Source: Hallerella sp963656065 (GTDB lineage Bacteria > Fibrobacterota > Fibrobacteria > Fibrobacterales > Fibrobacteraceae). From it: 64,000 bases of DNA. Positions within the stretch are counted from its first letter, which is position 1. Each line of letters begins with the position of its first letter. The position numbers and the translations under genes were made by a program. The stretch lies in NCBI GenBank assembly GCA_963656065.1, contig CAVKGV010000006.1:62001-126000 (forward strand), written 5' to 3'. The notes below the pieces were generated by a model. The model had not been told where the DNA came from. It searched no databases and saw only the letters and a program-made list of their open reading frames with translations. Positions 8,873 to 18,293 of this stretch are shown in pieces.

Positions 8873-9211
8873 ATGAAAAAGGTCACGTTTTTCATCATGA
8901 TCCTATCCTCGATTCTTTTTGCCCGAATGTCCTGTTCCACAAATAGCTTCGGTGTAACCGTCTGCTCAGACGAAAAAGGATACCGCAGCGAAACAAGAAC
9001 AAACAGTTTCGGGGTTACGACAACAACGGACAACAAGGGAAGACGATACGAATCCCGAACGAACTCTTTCGGGGTCACGACGACAACGGGAAACGACGGC
9101 TACCGCAGCGAAACAAGGACAAACAGTTTCGGGGTTACGACAACAACGGGAAACAACGGATATCGGCAAAGCTGCCGCACAAACAGCTTCGGGACGACAA
9201 TCTGCGATTAA
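8873..9211 (+). CDS. Secreted 20-residue tandem-repeat protein (TNSFG repeats)
   Basis: 112 residues from ATG 8873: a signal peptide (MKKVTFFIMILSSILFA) and then five units starting TNSFG at residues 23, 43, 63, 83 and 103, exactly 20 apart. The inner units read TNSFGVTTTT plus a turn-like GNDGYR or DNKGRR. Cysteines occur only in the first unit (21 and 31) and the last (101 and 111), where the inner units carry Thr or Ser. That pattern suggests two disulfide-capped ends on a small beta-solenoid; this is inference. Units are nearly identical at DNA level (60-bp period). No known family recognised. The longer frame from 8810 overlaps the promoter and is rejected. Confidence 0.85.
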   Translation: MKKVTFFIMILSSILFARMSCSTNSFGVTVCSDEKGYRSETRTNSFGVTTTTDNKGRRYESRTNSFGVTTTTGNDGYRSETRTNSFGVTTTTGNNGYRQSCRTNSFGTTICD

Positions 9212-9290
9212 AGCCTCCTTAATTATCTAGATTTGCAATGCTTTTCGGGAAATTTCCTTCCCCAAGCATAAAATCCTAGAGGCAAAAAAA

Positions 9291-10820
9291 ATGATTACCT
9301 TCCTCATAGGCATCGCCATTTTAATCGGCGGATACTTTACTTATGGAAAATTCGTAGAACGCGAATTCGGACCGGACAACCGCAAACCGCCAGCGCTCGC
9401 AAACCCGGACGGAGTCGATCGCATGGTACTTCCCCACTGGAAAAACGCGCTGATCCAGCTTTTAAATATCGCGGGCATCGGTCCCGTAATAGGCGTCATT
9501 CTGGGAATCAAGTTCGGAGCTATCGTCTTTATCCTCCTTCCGATAGGAAACGTTATCGGCGGCGCCGTACACGACTACTTTTCCGGAATGATCAGCATGA
9601 GAAATGATGGGGTAAACGTTCCCGCCTTAGCCCGCAAGTTTTTGGGGAAAGGCCCCTCTAAAGTTGTAATGACGTTGATTTCCATCGCCCTTGTTCTCGT
9701 CGGAGCCGTATTCACCAACACGCCGGCGGCGCTTATCAACACGCCGATCATCGCCGGAGACGCTGTTTCCCCGACACTTTTCTGGGTTGCCGTTGCGCTC
9801 ATTTTCGCCTACTACTTCGCCAGCACATTTTTTCCCATCGACAAGATTATCGGACGCATCTACCCCGTATTCGGCGCAATTCTCATTCTCTCCTCTCTGG
9901 GAATCCTCGTGGGAATCGCCCCGCACCTCGGCACTCTCGATGAAATAAACTTTTCGGACTTCGCAAGCAATTTCACGAAACATCCCGCCCACCAACCGAT
10001 AATTCCGATGCTTTTTGTCACCATCGCCTGCGGAATCATCAGCGGATTTCACAGCACCCAGAGTCCGCTCGTTGCCCGCACCGAAAAAACCGAATTTACC
10101 GGACGCCAGACTTTTTACGGAATGATGATAGTCGAAGGCCTTATCGGCATGATCTGGGCCGCCGGCGGAATGTTCATCTACAAGCAAATGCCCGAACTTC
10201 TTGTCGGAGCGAGCGGCATTAAGATTCTGAGCGAACTGGTTTCCGCCGTCATTCCGTTTGCTCCCATCTCCGTTCTAGTTGTCATCGGTGTCATCATTTT
10301 GGCCATCACCAGCGGTGACACGTCTCTCCGGAGCCTGCGATTAACCATCGCCGAACTTTTCAACCTGGACCAGACAAGCGCGAAAAACCGCCTAATACTG
10401 ACCATTCCCATTTTCGTCATCTGCGGAATCATCATCTTCTGGAGCAATCTGAACCCCGACGGCTTTAATATCCTCTGGAACTATTTCAGCTGGTCAAATC
10501 AGCTAATGGCTGTCTGCAGTCTCTGCATTTCCGTCGTCTATCTGCGATCCAAGAAAAAGAACTTCTGGATTGCGCTCGTCCCCTGCCTGTTCATGACTTT
10601 CATCGTCACGGATTACATTCTCTGGGTCAGCCCCGAAAACCTGAAAGGCGCGCCTCTAGGCTTTGGGCTCGACTACAAGACCGCATTAGTCATCGCAATC
10701 GAAGACTCGCTCCTTCTCGGCTTTTTGCTCTGCACGCGCGGAAAGATTCTGACCAAGATGGAAGGCTACGATCCCGATCACTGGGTTGCGAAGCGCGATT
10801 TGAAACAGACGGAAACCTGA
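9291..10820 (+). CDS. cstA: CstA-family transporter (carbon starvation protein)
   Basis: 509-residue polytopic membrane protein with roughly 13-15 helices. The N-terminal YGKFVEREFGPD and DGVDRMVLPHWKNALIQLLNIAGIGPVIG blocks, NVIGGAVHDYFSGM, and GFHSTQSPLVART are CstA signatures. Family members import peptides or pyruvate, typically under carbon limitation. It is shorter than the enterobacterial CstA (about 700 residues) and closer to the compact form. It is monocistronic between the repeat protein and the efflux operon, with a terminator just downstream. Confidence 0.92.
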   Translation: MITFLIGIAILIGGYFTYGKFVEREFGPDNRKPPALANPDGVDRMVLPHWKNALIQLLNIAGIGPVIGVILGIKFGAIVFILLPIGNVIGGAVHDYFSGMISMRNDGVNVPALARKFLGKGPSKVVMTLISIALVLVGAVFTNTPAALINTPIIAGDAVSPTLFWVAVALIFAYYFASTFFPIDKIIGRIYPVFGAILILSSLGILVGIAPHLGTLDEINFSDFASNFTKHPAHQPIIPMLFVTIACGIISGFHSTQSPLVARTEKTEFTGRQTFYGMMIVEGLIGMIWAAGGMFIYKQMPELLVGASGIKILSELVSAVIPFAPISVLVVIGVIILAITSGDTSLRSLRLTIAELFNLDQTSAKNRLILTIPIFVICGIIIFWSNLNPDGFNILWNYFSWSNQLMAVCSLCISVVYLRSKKKNFWIALVPCLFMTFIVTDYILWVSPENLKGAPLGFGLDYKTALVIAIEDSLLLGFLLCTRGKILTKMEGYDPDHWVAKRDLKQTET

Positions 10821-10846
10821 AACTCGTTCCTCTTTCCATTTTATCG

Positions 10847-10874
10847 ATGGGCAAAAGGATTTTTGCCCATTTTT
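10847..10874 (+). terminator. Rho-independent terminator after cstA
   Basis: Perfect 10-bp inverted repeat ATGGGCAAAA / TTTTGCCCAT around a GGAT loop, followed by TTTT. It lies 26 bp after the cstA stop. Confidence 0.85.
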
Positions 10875-11071
10875 CGTGTTCGCAAAATACATTGTGCCCC
10901 CATCTTCGCCAGAGCATTGTTGAACCAAATTTCATTTAATTTATAAAACTTTCATCCGCCAACTTTTGCCGTTTATCGCCAAATCCCGATACAAAATGCA
11001 TCCCTATATATTCTTTTTGCTAATTTGCGCACGCGATAACAAAATTTAACAGAGAAAAGGCAGATTAAAAG

Positions 11072-12463
11072 ATGAACCGAACCCTCAAACGATTGATCTT
11101 CACGGTCTCGCTGGGAAGCCTCCCCGTATGGGCGGCCTCTTCCTATACCCGAGAGGACGCTGTTCGGATTGCGCTCGAAAACGCGCCGGACATCAAGACA
11201 GCGGAAGAAAGCCTAAAATCCGCGGAATCCCAAGTCACCGCCGCTTACGGCAACGCGATGCCCACCGTGGACCTCAGTGCGACATACGCTCGGACATTCG
11301 GTGTCGATGACGTAAACAAATCAAGCGCCATCAGCAAAATGCTCGACGATGCCGCCACCAAAAACGAAAGAATGCTCGCCGGCGTACTTGACAACATTTC
11401 ATACGGAATGAGCGCCATGTCGGGATACCGCTGGGGCACCCAGATAGGAATCACCGCAACGCAAGTTCTTTACGCCCAGGGCAAGGTCAGCACAGGGACG
11501 AAAATCGCCAAGGCTTACCGCCGCGTGAGCGAACTGAACCTGGAAACCGCCAAGGAAGACGTGCGCTACAACGTCGAAAACTCTTTCGACCAGCTGCTCT
11601 ATCTGGATTCCGCGCTTGTCATTTTGCAGGAAAGCATTGACCAGCTCCAGGAACATCTAGACTATGTCGATCAGGCGGTCAAGAGCGGACTCGCCACGGA
11701 ACTCGACCAGATTCGCGCCCAGATTTCGATGGAAGAACTTCAGACGTCCCTCGAAAAGACAAAAAAGGACCGCATCGTCGCCCGGAACTCCTTGCTCAAT
11801 TCCATGGGACTTCCCTGGGATGCGGAAGCGGAATTCAAGGGCGAACTTCGCGACCCGAAACAGGGAAACATCGCCATCCCGGACACCGCGATGGAAAATG
11901 TTCGCCAACGCCGCAAAGAACTCGCCCAGCTAGACGAAAGCGCCAAAATGTACGAAGAAAACATCGACATTGAAGAAGGCGACTACAAGCCGACTCTCGT
12001 ACTCGGAGGATCGATCACTTACCAGAACGGTCAAAACGACTTTTTCAAGTGGGACGCTCCGGACTGGAACGACAACATTTCAAAGAAAGTCTATCTAAAC
12101 TTTTCCATGAACCTTTTCAACGGCATGAAAACCCGCGAAGCGGTCGTCCAGGCAAAGACCGACCTGCGTAAAACGCAAATTCAGAAAGACAATGCCGAAC
12201 GCGGCATCAAGCTCCAAATTGAATCGGCGCAAAATACGCTCGACGATGCAAACCGTCAAATCGAGATCCAGAACCGCCATGTCGATCTGGCGCAGAAAAA
12301 CCTGGATATGACCGAAGCCGCCTACAAGGCAGGGCGCGAAACACAGCTCAACTACCTAGACGCAAACATGAGTCTCAAGAATGCGAAACTGTCCTACCTG
12401 TCCGCCATCATCGACTGGAACAAGGCCTACAACGCATTACTCAAAGCCACCGGAGAATATTAA
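11072..12463 (+). CDS. TolC-family outer-membrane efflux protein
   Basis: 463 residues. A signal peptide (up to about residue 21, LPVWAAS) is followed by YTREDAVRIALENAPDIKTAEESLKSAES, the usual first helix of the TolC/OEP fold, and the long alternating helix and strand pattern continues to the end (YKAGRETQLNYLDANMSL). It forms the outer-membrane duct of the tripartite pump encoded by the next two genes. Spacing to the adaptor gene is 9 bp, and the three genes form one operon. Gene start has a GAGAAAAGG ribosome site. Confidence 0.93.
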   Translation: MNRTLKRLIFTVSLGSLPVWAASSYTREDAVRIALENAPDIKTAEESLKSAESQVTAAYGNAMPTVDLSATYARTFGVDDVNKSSAISKMLDDAATKNERMLAGVLDNISYGMSAMSGYRWGTQIGITATQVLYAQGKVSTGTKIAKAYRRVSELNLETAKEDVRYNVENSFDQLLYLDSALVILQESIDQLQEHLDYVDQAVKSGLATELDQIRAQISMEELQTSLEKTKKDRIVARNSLLNSMGLPWDAEAEFKGELRDPKQGNIAIPDTAMENVRQRRKELAQLDESAKMYEENIDIEEGDYKPTLVLGGSITYQNGQNDFFKWDAPDWNDNISKKVYLNFSMNLFNGMKTREAVVQAKTDLRKTQIQKDNAERGIKLQIESAQNTLDDANRQIEIQNRHVDLAQKNLDMTEAAYKAGRETQLNYLDANMSLKNAKLSYLSAIIDWNKAYNALLKATGEY

Positions 12464-12472
12464 GAGGATTCT

Positions 12473-13516
12473 ATGAAGCAACTGAAAACAACACAGATTA
12501 TCGCCGTTGCAACCCTGGCAATTTTCCTCGCCGGTTGCAACAAGGAAACAGAAACCAAGCAGCCGTCCCAGACGATGGAAGAAATCCAGGCCCAGAAAGG
12601 CAAACCGGTCCGCATCGTAACGGCAACCGAAGAAAAGCTCGCCGATTTCCGGGATTTTAACGGGACAATCGAAGGTTCTCAGCAGACGAACGCCATCGCC
12701 AAGATGTCCGATCCGATAGCAAAGCTAAACGTACACGTCGGTTCGAACGTCCAGAAAGACCAGGTTCTCGCCGAATTTACGTTTACCGGAGACAACTCGA
12801 GCTACCAACAGGCTGAAGCCCAGGTCAAGCTGCTCGAAAAGTCGCTAAGCCGCATGAAGGAAGTCCAGGCAAAGGGAGGCGTTTCCCAACAGGATATCGA
12901 CCAGACGCAGACCCAATTAGACGTTGCAAAAATGCAGCTCGAACAGGCTCGCCGCGCAACCCTCGTACTCGCACCGGCTGCGGGAACGGTAACCGATGTC
13001 CGCTTTAAAGTCGGCGAAGTTCCGAGCGTAGGATCCATCCTCTTTACCGTTGCAAAACTGGACCAGGTAATTTTAAAGCTTAACGTCACGACGCAGGATA
13101 TCGGGCTTTTCAAGAAAGGCGCCGAAGCGACGATTACACTGAACGGCGAAACGATCCGCGGAAAAGTCAGCATGGTTCCCCTCGCAGCCGATTCCAAGAC
13201 GCGCTTCTTCCCCGTCGAAATCACGTTCCAAAACAAGGGGCGCAAGCTTCTTCCGGGAATGTTCGTCACGGCAAGCATCCACGCCCGCACAATCAAGGGC
13301 GTAAGCATCCCGAACGATGCCGTCGTCTATAAGGACGGAGTTAACTTCGCATGGATTGTCGATAGCGAAGGAAAGGCTAAGCGGAAAATCATCCGGTTGG
13401 GAATCGTCGGAAATACGACGAGTCAAATCCTTTCGGGCATTGAACTGGGCGACAAGGTGATTACCGAAGGCGTTTCCAAGATGAACGAGGGCGACAAGGT
13501 CCTGATTCTGGAATAA
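12473..13516 (+). CDS. RND efflux periplasmic adaptor (membrane fusion protein)
   Basis: 347-residue lipoprotein: signal and lipobox LAIFLAGC put the modified Cys near residue 22. Then come the usual adaptor parts: barrel-sandwich strands (about 45-95), an alpha-helical hairpin (about 105-160, QAEAQVKLLEKSLSRMKEVQAKGG), the second lipoyl half (LVLAPAAGTVTDV), and a beta-barrel plus membrane-proximal domain. It links the RND pump to TolC. Translation probably coupled with the neighbours (gaps 9 and 21 bp). Confidence 0.93.
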   Translation: MKQLKTTQIIAVATLAIFLAGCNKETETKQPSQTMEEIQAQKGKPVRIVTATEEKLADFRDFNGTIEGSQQTNAIAKMSDPIAKLNVHVGSNVQKDQVLAEFTFTGDNSSYQQAEAQVKLLEKSLSRMKEVQAKGGVSQQDIDQTQTQLDVAKMQLEQARRATLVLAPAAGTVTDVRFKVGEVPSVGSILFTVAKLDQVILKLNVTTQDIGLFKKGAEATITLNGETIRGKVSMVPLAADSKTRFFPVEITFQNKGRKLLPGMFVTASIHARTIKGVSIPNDAVVYKDGVNFAWIVDSEGKAKRKIIRLGIVGNTTSQILSGIELGDKVITEGVSKMNEGDKVLILE

Positions 13517-13537
13517 CACGCATCTGGAGATTTTTGC

Positions 13538-16500
13538 ATGATCAAGGCAAGTATCTATAAACCAATAACCATGTTGATGGTTATTCTGACCGTTGTCGTG
13601 TTCGGTATCTACACGTACAGCATGATGCCGGTCAACATGCTTCCGAACTTCGAAGTTCCTGTCGTCACAGCGGTTGTCCAGTACAAAGGCGCAAGCCCGG
13701 AAGAACTGGAATCCACGGTCATCAAGCCTGTCGAAGACCAGGTAGAACTGATCGACGGTATCGATTACGTGAAAGCCTATGGCATGGAACACTACGCCAT
13801 CTTCATCCTCTTCTTTGAAATGGGAACCGATGTCGATGTGGCAGCATCCGATGTCCGCGACAAGATTTCACAGGCAGCGGCAAGCTTCCCCGATGCGGTA
13901 GAAAGCCCCATCATTTCGAAAGTCGATATCAACAGTAGCGCAATCATCAGCTTTGCTTTCACCGGACCCATTTCCTCGACGGAACTCCGCCAGAAAGCGG
14001 ACGACGAAATCAAGCCTATCCTGACATCGACACCCGGCGTCGCGAGCGTTGACCTGTTCGGCGGAACGACCCGGCAAATCGTCGTAGAACTCCGAAAGGA
14101 TGACATGATGTCCCGCGAAGTGGACCCGACAACCGTCATGGGTCTTCTCCAGGCCGCAAACGTCAACTTCCCGGCAGGTGACATCCGCGGAATCCGAAAG
14201 AACACCGGTTCCCGGACGAAGGGCAAGTTCACAAGCCTTGAAGAAATCCGCCAAATGGAAATTCCAACGGCAAAAGGCGCCATCCGCCTGGCGGACATTG
14301 CAAACGTCAAGGACACTATCGCCGATATAACGTCCCATTCGCGATACAACGGAGAAAACTCGGTCGGATTTGATATCAAAAAGCGCACGGACGCAAGCGT
14401 GGTCGCAGTTTCCAAATCCGTTCTCAAAAAAGTCGAAAAGATCAACGCCTCCCTTCCGAACGGCTACAAGCTGAACCTGGTGTATAACCAGGCGGAAAAG
14501 GTCCAGGAATCGCTAGACAACGTCATTTCAAATATTGAAATTGCCATTGCCCTGACCGCTATCATCCTGCTGCTCTTCCTCGGACGCTTCAGCACGATGT
14601 TCATCGCCGCGGTAACAATGCCGATTTCCGTTATCGGCGCATTTACATTCATGTATTTCGCCGGTTTCACCATCAATATCATGACGCTGATGGCGCTCTC
14701 CAGCGCAGTCGGACTTCTCGTTACAAATGCAATCGTCGTTCTCGAAAACATCTCCATGAAACTCGACCAAGGCCTTGAACCCAAAGAAGCGGCGTTCAAG
14801 GGAACAAGCGAAATCATGGTCGCCATCATGGCTTCGACGCTCACCAACGTCTGCGTGTTTGTGCCTATCGCCTTTATGAAATCCATCGCCGGTTCGTTCT
14901 TCAGAAACTACGGACTTACGATGGTCTTTGCAACGGCCGTTTCCCTGCTGCTTACCTTTACGCTGACCCCGCTGATGGCGGCCTACCTGTTCAAGGGAAA
15001 GAAGAAAAATCCGGACGGGACATTCGCCGAGGAAAAGAAGGGCGTATTTTCCAAGATTTTCAGCATCTTCCCGATGTTTATCAACTGGTCGCGCAACATC
15101 TACATCAAGACGCTTTCCTTTGCCCTGTCGATTCCCGGCGTCATTTTCCAGACACTTGTCCTAATCGCCCTGATTGCCGGAACATTCCTGCTCGTGACGA
15201 AGTTCATGTCCGTCGAACTGATGCCGAAAAGCGATGAAGGCGTGATCAAGCTTTCTCTCGAACTTCCCGCCGGCACGAACATCGAAACCGCGGACAGCAT
15301 CACCAAGGTCATCGAAAGCCGCATCAAGGACATCCCCGAGCTCAGACGTTACTATGTGACAGTCGGTGGCGAATCGGGTATGAGTTCCGTCGGACAGGCT
15401 ACCATGCGGATTACGCTCATCGGAAAAGATGAAGGCCGCGTTCGGACGACAGACGAGATTATTGATTCGCTGCGTCCAGTCCTCGCGAACATTCCCGATG
15501 CCTACATCAGCCTGAAAGCCGCTTCGACAACCGACATGGGCGGAGGACAGTCCGGTGACGTCGTTCTCGAAGTGCTCGGGCTAGACGGGGATTCCGTCGT
15601 CAAGGCTTCCGAAATTGCGAAAGCGCACATCACCGAAATGAGCGGCGTTACGGAAGTCAAGTCCTCCTATGAAGCGGGAAAACCGGAAATCGCCTTTATC
15701 CCGAACAGAGCAGTTCTCGCCGACTACGGCATGGCGGTCCAATCCGCATCGACCGCGGCCTATATTTACGTAAGCGGCTACGAAACAAGCCAATACACCG
15801 AAGACGGCGAAGAATACGACATTTACCTGGAACTCCAGGAAAGCGACCGCGACACGCGCCAGAAGATTCTGGACCTGCCGATTTACACGTCAAAGGGTTA
15901 TGTTCCAATGTCCACGCTGTTCTACGTGGAAAATACGCAAGCGCCAACGCAAATCACCAGAAAGTACAAGAAGCGCCTCGTCGAAGTTTCGATGAACCTT
16001 CTCCCTGGCTACACATCGGGACAAATCATGGGTGACATCATGAAGGCGACCAAGACGTGGGAAGGAATCCCCGAAGGCGTCGAATTCTCCTTTGGCGGAA
16101 CGGCGGACATGCAAAACGACATGGTCTCGGAATTCGTCGTCGCGATCATCATGGCGATTCTTCTGACATACATCCTGCTTGTCGCATTGCTTGAATCCTT
16201 CGCCCAGCCTTTTGTCATCCTCACAACGATTCCGATGGGCGCAATCGGAGTGGTGCTGTCGCTTGTTGTCACAAACAAGCCTCTATCCATGATAGCGTTT
16301 ATGGCAATCGTCATGCTGATAGGTGTCGTGGTGAACAATGCAATTCTTCTTCTCGACAGCGCAAACGCCTACCTGCGTTCCGGTCAGATGGGAAGACGCT
16401 CCGCCATTATCACGGCTGGCAAGGAAAAGTTCCAGGCCATTCTGCTCGCCAGTGCGGCTTCCATTATCGCCCAGATGCCTCTCGCCCTTGCTATCGGAGG

Positions 16501-16675
16501 CGATTCCGCCGCTTCGACCCAGCCGATGGGTATCGCGAGCGTCGGAGGACTTCTCGTCTCGGGTATCCTCACGATGTATCTGGTGCCGACATTCTTCTGG
16601 TTGCCGAACGCCATTTTCCACAAGGTTAAAAACAAGGCGCAGGAAATCAAGAAAAATCGCAGCGCAAATGCCTAA
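13538..16675 (+). CDS. RND efflux pump, inner-membrane transporter
   Basis: 1045 residues, the normal length of an AcrB/HAE1-type pump. The N-terminus has one helix then periplasmic porter domain (VVTAVVQYKGASPEELESTVIKPVEDQ-type motif near 45-70). Two sets of six helices are seen, with the second large periplasmic loop after about residue 555. The proton relay region of helix 4 (VGLLVTNAIVVLENI) has the usual small-residue and Asn pattern. Substrate cannot be told from sequence. Final gene of the operon and followed by a terminator. Confidence 0.94.
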   Translation: MIKASIYKPITMLMVILTVVVFGIYTYSMMPVNMLPNFEVPVVTAVVQYKGASPEELESTVIKPVEDQVELIDGIDYVKAYGMEHYAIFILFFEMGTDVDVAASDVRDKISQAAASFPDAVESPIISKVDINSSAIISFAFTGPISSTELRQKADDEIKPILTSTPGVASVDLFGGTTRQIVVELRKDDMMSREVDPTTVMGLLQAANVNFPAGDIRGIRKNTGSRTKGKFTSLEEIRQMEIPTAKGAIRLADIANVKDTIADITSHSRYNGENSVGFDIKKRTDASVVAVSKSVLKKVEKINASLPNGYKLNLVYNQAEKVQESLDNVISNIEIAIALTAIILLLFLGRFSTMFIAAVTMPISVIGAFTFMYFAGFTINIMTLMALSSAVGLLVTNAIVVLENISMKLDQGLEPKEAAFKGTSEIMVAIMASTLTNVCVFVPIAFMKSIAGSFFRNYGLTMVFATAVSLLLTFTLTPLMAAYLFKGKKKNPDGTFAEEKKGVFSKIFSIFPMFINWSRNIYIKTLSFALSIPGVIFQTLVLIALIAGTFLLVTKFMSVELMPKSDEGVIKLSLELPAGTNIETADSITKVIESRIKDIPELRRYYVTVGGESGMSSVGQATMRITLIGKDEGRVRTTDEIIDSLRPVLANIPDAYISLKAASTTDMGGGQSGDVVLEVLGLDGDSVVKASEIAKAHITEMSGVTEVKSSYEAGKPEIAFIPNRAVLADYGMAVQSASTAAYIYVSGYETSQYTEDGEEYDIYLELQESDRDTRQKILDLPIYTSKGYVPMSTLFYVENTQAPTQITRKYKKRLVEVSMNLLPGYTSGQIMGDIMKATKTWEGIPEGVEFSFGGTADMQNDMVSEFVVAIIMAILLTYILLVALLESFAQPFVILTTIPMGAIGVVLSLVVTNKPLSMIAFMAIVMLIGVVVNNAILLLDSANAYLRSGQMGRRSAIITAGKEKFQAILLASAASIIAQMPLALAIGGDSAASTQPMGIASVGGLLVSGILTMYLVPTFFWLPNAIFHKVKNKAQEIKKNRSANA

Positions 16676-16690
16676 AACTCCTTGAAAGAA

Positions 16691-16727
16691 AAAAGACCTC
16701 GTCCGAAACGGGGTCTTTTCTGTTTTT
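16691..16727 (+). terminator. Rho-independent terminator of the RND operon
   Basis: Stem AAAAGACCTCG / CGGGGTCTTTT (one G-T pair) with a 7-nt loop TCCGAAA and a TCTGTTTTT tail, starting 16 bp past the pump stop codon. Confidence 0.85.
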
Positions 16728-16744
16728 AAAGGAAAAATTGGTTA

Positions 16745-16903
16745 ATGTGTCATTTGGATACCCAAAATAGCCTCCAGCCCTTGCATACTGAGCTGGCTCG
16801 ATATTTTTTTATGGATGAAAAAATCCTAGAACTGGCGAACTTCATGGTCCACACTGATCAGGCTTCCTTGACGCTTAAGCCAAAATTTCAAAGATTTCGG
16901 TAG
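16745..16903 (+). CDS. Doubtful small ORF, possible remnant
   Basis: Open reading frame of 52 codons from ATG 16745 to TAG 16901-16903, starting MCHLDTQNSL and ending PKFQRFR. There is no convincing ribosome site and the frame overlaps the end of the convergent deacetylase gene by 16 bp. Its composition is unlike the neighbouring genes (Phe, His and Gln rich). It may be a decayed piece of a longer gene or chance. No family recognised. Confidence 0.2.
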   Translation: MCHLDTQNSLQPLHTELARYFFMDEKILELANFMVHTDQASLTLKPKFQRFR

Positions 16904-17601
16904 AGAATTTTATTTCGGCACGAGGCGAACTTTCTCACTAACGAAATAATCCTTTCTTTGCCTATGTTTTCAAAATCAACGGGGTGAAACACGAGACGCA
17001 AATTTTCAAAAGGCAAATGCAAAACCGTTTCCGCAATAAGCATTACCAACGGAAGGCTGCATTTCGGAAGTCCTGCAAAGCTGACCGCCGGAGAAAAGGT
17101 CTTTCCGTCATTTCGGGACTTTCCGGTTACGGAAAAGCGACCGTCATAAAACGCAAACTTTTCCAGAACCTGTTTTTTTAAAAAAGGATTTCCATACCAC
17201 GCTGGAGGAACAAAGACCGAAAGCGCCGGAAGCGAGAGAGCATTCCATCGTTCCATCGCCTGTTCGAGCAGGACAAAGGAATCCCATGCGTCAAGGCCAG
17301 CAAATTCCGCCTCGTTGTTCGTCAAAAAAAGAGCCATCCTTCCCAAAAGGCTTCGAGGAAAAGGCTGCGCCGCCAGATGCTTAGAACCGTGCAACAGCAA
17401 TTCATGCCCCGAGGCAATCAAGCGTTCCAGCTCCTCTTTAAAGGCATGGACTTCCGTTTCCGCAACGTCTTCCATCGATGGGATTACCGCAACCGCAATC
17501 GGACCTCCAACAGCATCCGACAGCAAGCGAACATGCTCCGAAGCCCGGCGAAAATTCTTTACCGAAAAATCGTGGTAGCAAAGAATGAATTTTCGTTTCA
17601 T
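16888..17601 (-). CDS. Polysaccharide deacetylase-like protein (DUF2334 type)
   Basis: 237 residues from ATG 17601. CYHDFSVKNF at the start provides the catalytic His-Asp pair of the NodB-like/DUF2334 fold. Further motifs are VAVIPSM (about 37-43), ASGHELLLHGSKH (about 64-76; a metal-binding HxxxH-like motif) and VFVPPAWYGN. It is predicted to remove acyl groups from a glycan or act as a relative of that fold. No signal peptide, so a cytoplasmic place is suggested. It is divergent from the HAD gene with a gap of about 50 bp. An alternative TTG start lies 9 bp upstream. Confidence 0.72.
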   Translation of the reverse strand: MKRKFILCYHDFSVKNFRRASEHVRLLSDAVGGPIAVAVIPSMEDVAETEVHAFKEELERLIASGHELLLHGSKHLAAQPFPRSLLGRMALFLTNNEAEFAGLDAWDSFVLLEQAMERWNALSLPALSVFVPPAWYGNPFLKKQVLEKFAFYDGRFSVTGKSRNDGKTFSPAVSFAGLPKCSLPLVMLIAETVLHLPFENLRLVFHPVDFENIGKERIISLVRKFASCRNKILYRNL

Positions 17602-17652
17602 AAATTTCAAGATAACAAAACGCTAAAAATGAAATTGCTAAATTTGGTCCCG

Positions 17653-18291
17653 ATGAAAAAGAAATCGCTGTATATTTTCGACATGGACGGTACGCTGTTC
17701 AATACGCTGGGCGATTTGAGCGTTGCCGTAAACTACGCGCTTGCCGAATTCGGGCTAAAGACTCTTTCGACAGAAAAAATCAGAAGCTATATCGGAAACG
17801 GTTCCCTGAAACTCATCGAGCGTTCCCTCGAAGGAGCCGATGCGCCGCTCGAAGAAGTGCACCGGTGCTACAGCCAGTTTTACGCAGAACATTGCCAAAA
17901 TGCGACAGTTCCCTATCCAGGCGTAGTCGATTTTCTGAAGAACTTTCCCGCGAAAAAAGCTCTTGCGACAAACAAGCCGAAAGCCCCGGGAATTGCGCTT
18001 CTAAAGCATTTTGAACTGGAATCCTGCTTTAGCGCCTTTGCCTTTGGCGATACGGTCTCCGAACGCAAGCCCGCTGCGGAACCGTTTTTGAAAGTCCTTG
18101 AGGAAACAGGCGTGACCAAGGAGGAAGCCGTCATGGTCGGAGACGATGCTCCGGATATTCTCGGAGCGAAAAACGCCGGAATCGACAGCGTCTTCATCGA
18201 GAACGGTTTCGGCAAGCGTGCAAGTTTTGCCCCGGTAGAGCCGACCTATTCCATTCCCAATTTTTCGGATCTCAAAAATTTACAGTTCTAA
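17653..18291 (+). CDS. HAD-family phosphatase, phosphoglycolate phosphatase-like
   Basis: 212 residues. HAD motif I is FDMDGTLFNT near residues 9-18, motif II is in LATNKPK (about 117), and motif IV is VGDDAPDILGAKNAG (about 165-179). A cap helix domain sits between motif I and II, as in Gph. The precise substrate is not determined from sequence; phosphoglycolate and PPi are typical. The start at MKKKSLYIFDMD was preferred; ATG 17629 lies in frame 24 bp upstream. The gene is 2 bp from miaB. Confidence 0.85.
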   Translation: MKKKSLYIFDMDGTLFNTLGDLSVAVNYALAEFGLKTLSTEKIRSYIGNGSLKLIERSLEGADAPLEEVHRCYSQFYAEHCQNATVPYPGVVDFLKNFPAKKALATNKPKAPGIALLKHFELESCFSAFAFGDTVSERKPAAEPFLKVLEETGVTKEEAVMVGDDAPDILGAKNAGIDSVFIENGFGKRASFAPVEPTYSIPNFSDLKNLQF

Positions 18292-18293
18292 AA

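Noticed and set aside
9627..10187. 186-codon minus-strand frame opposite cstA
   Set aside because: Low-complexity shadow of cstA with no recognisable domain.
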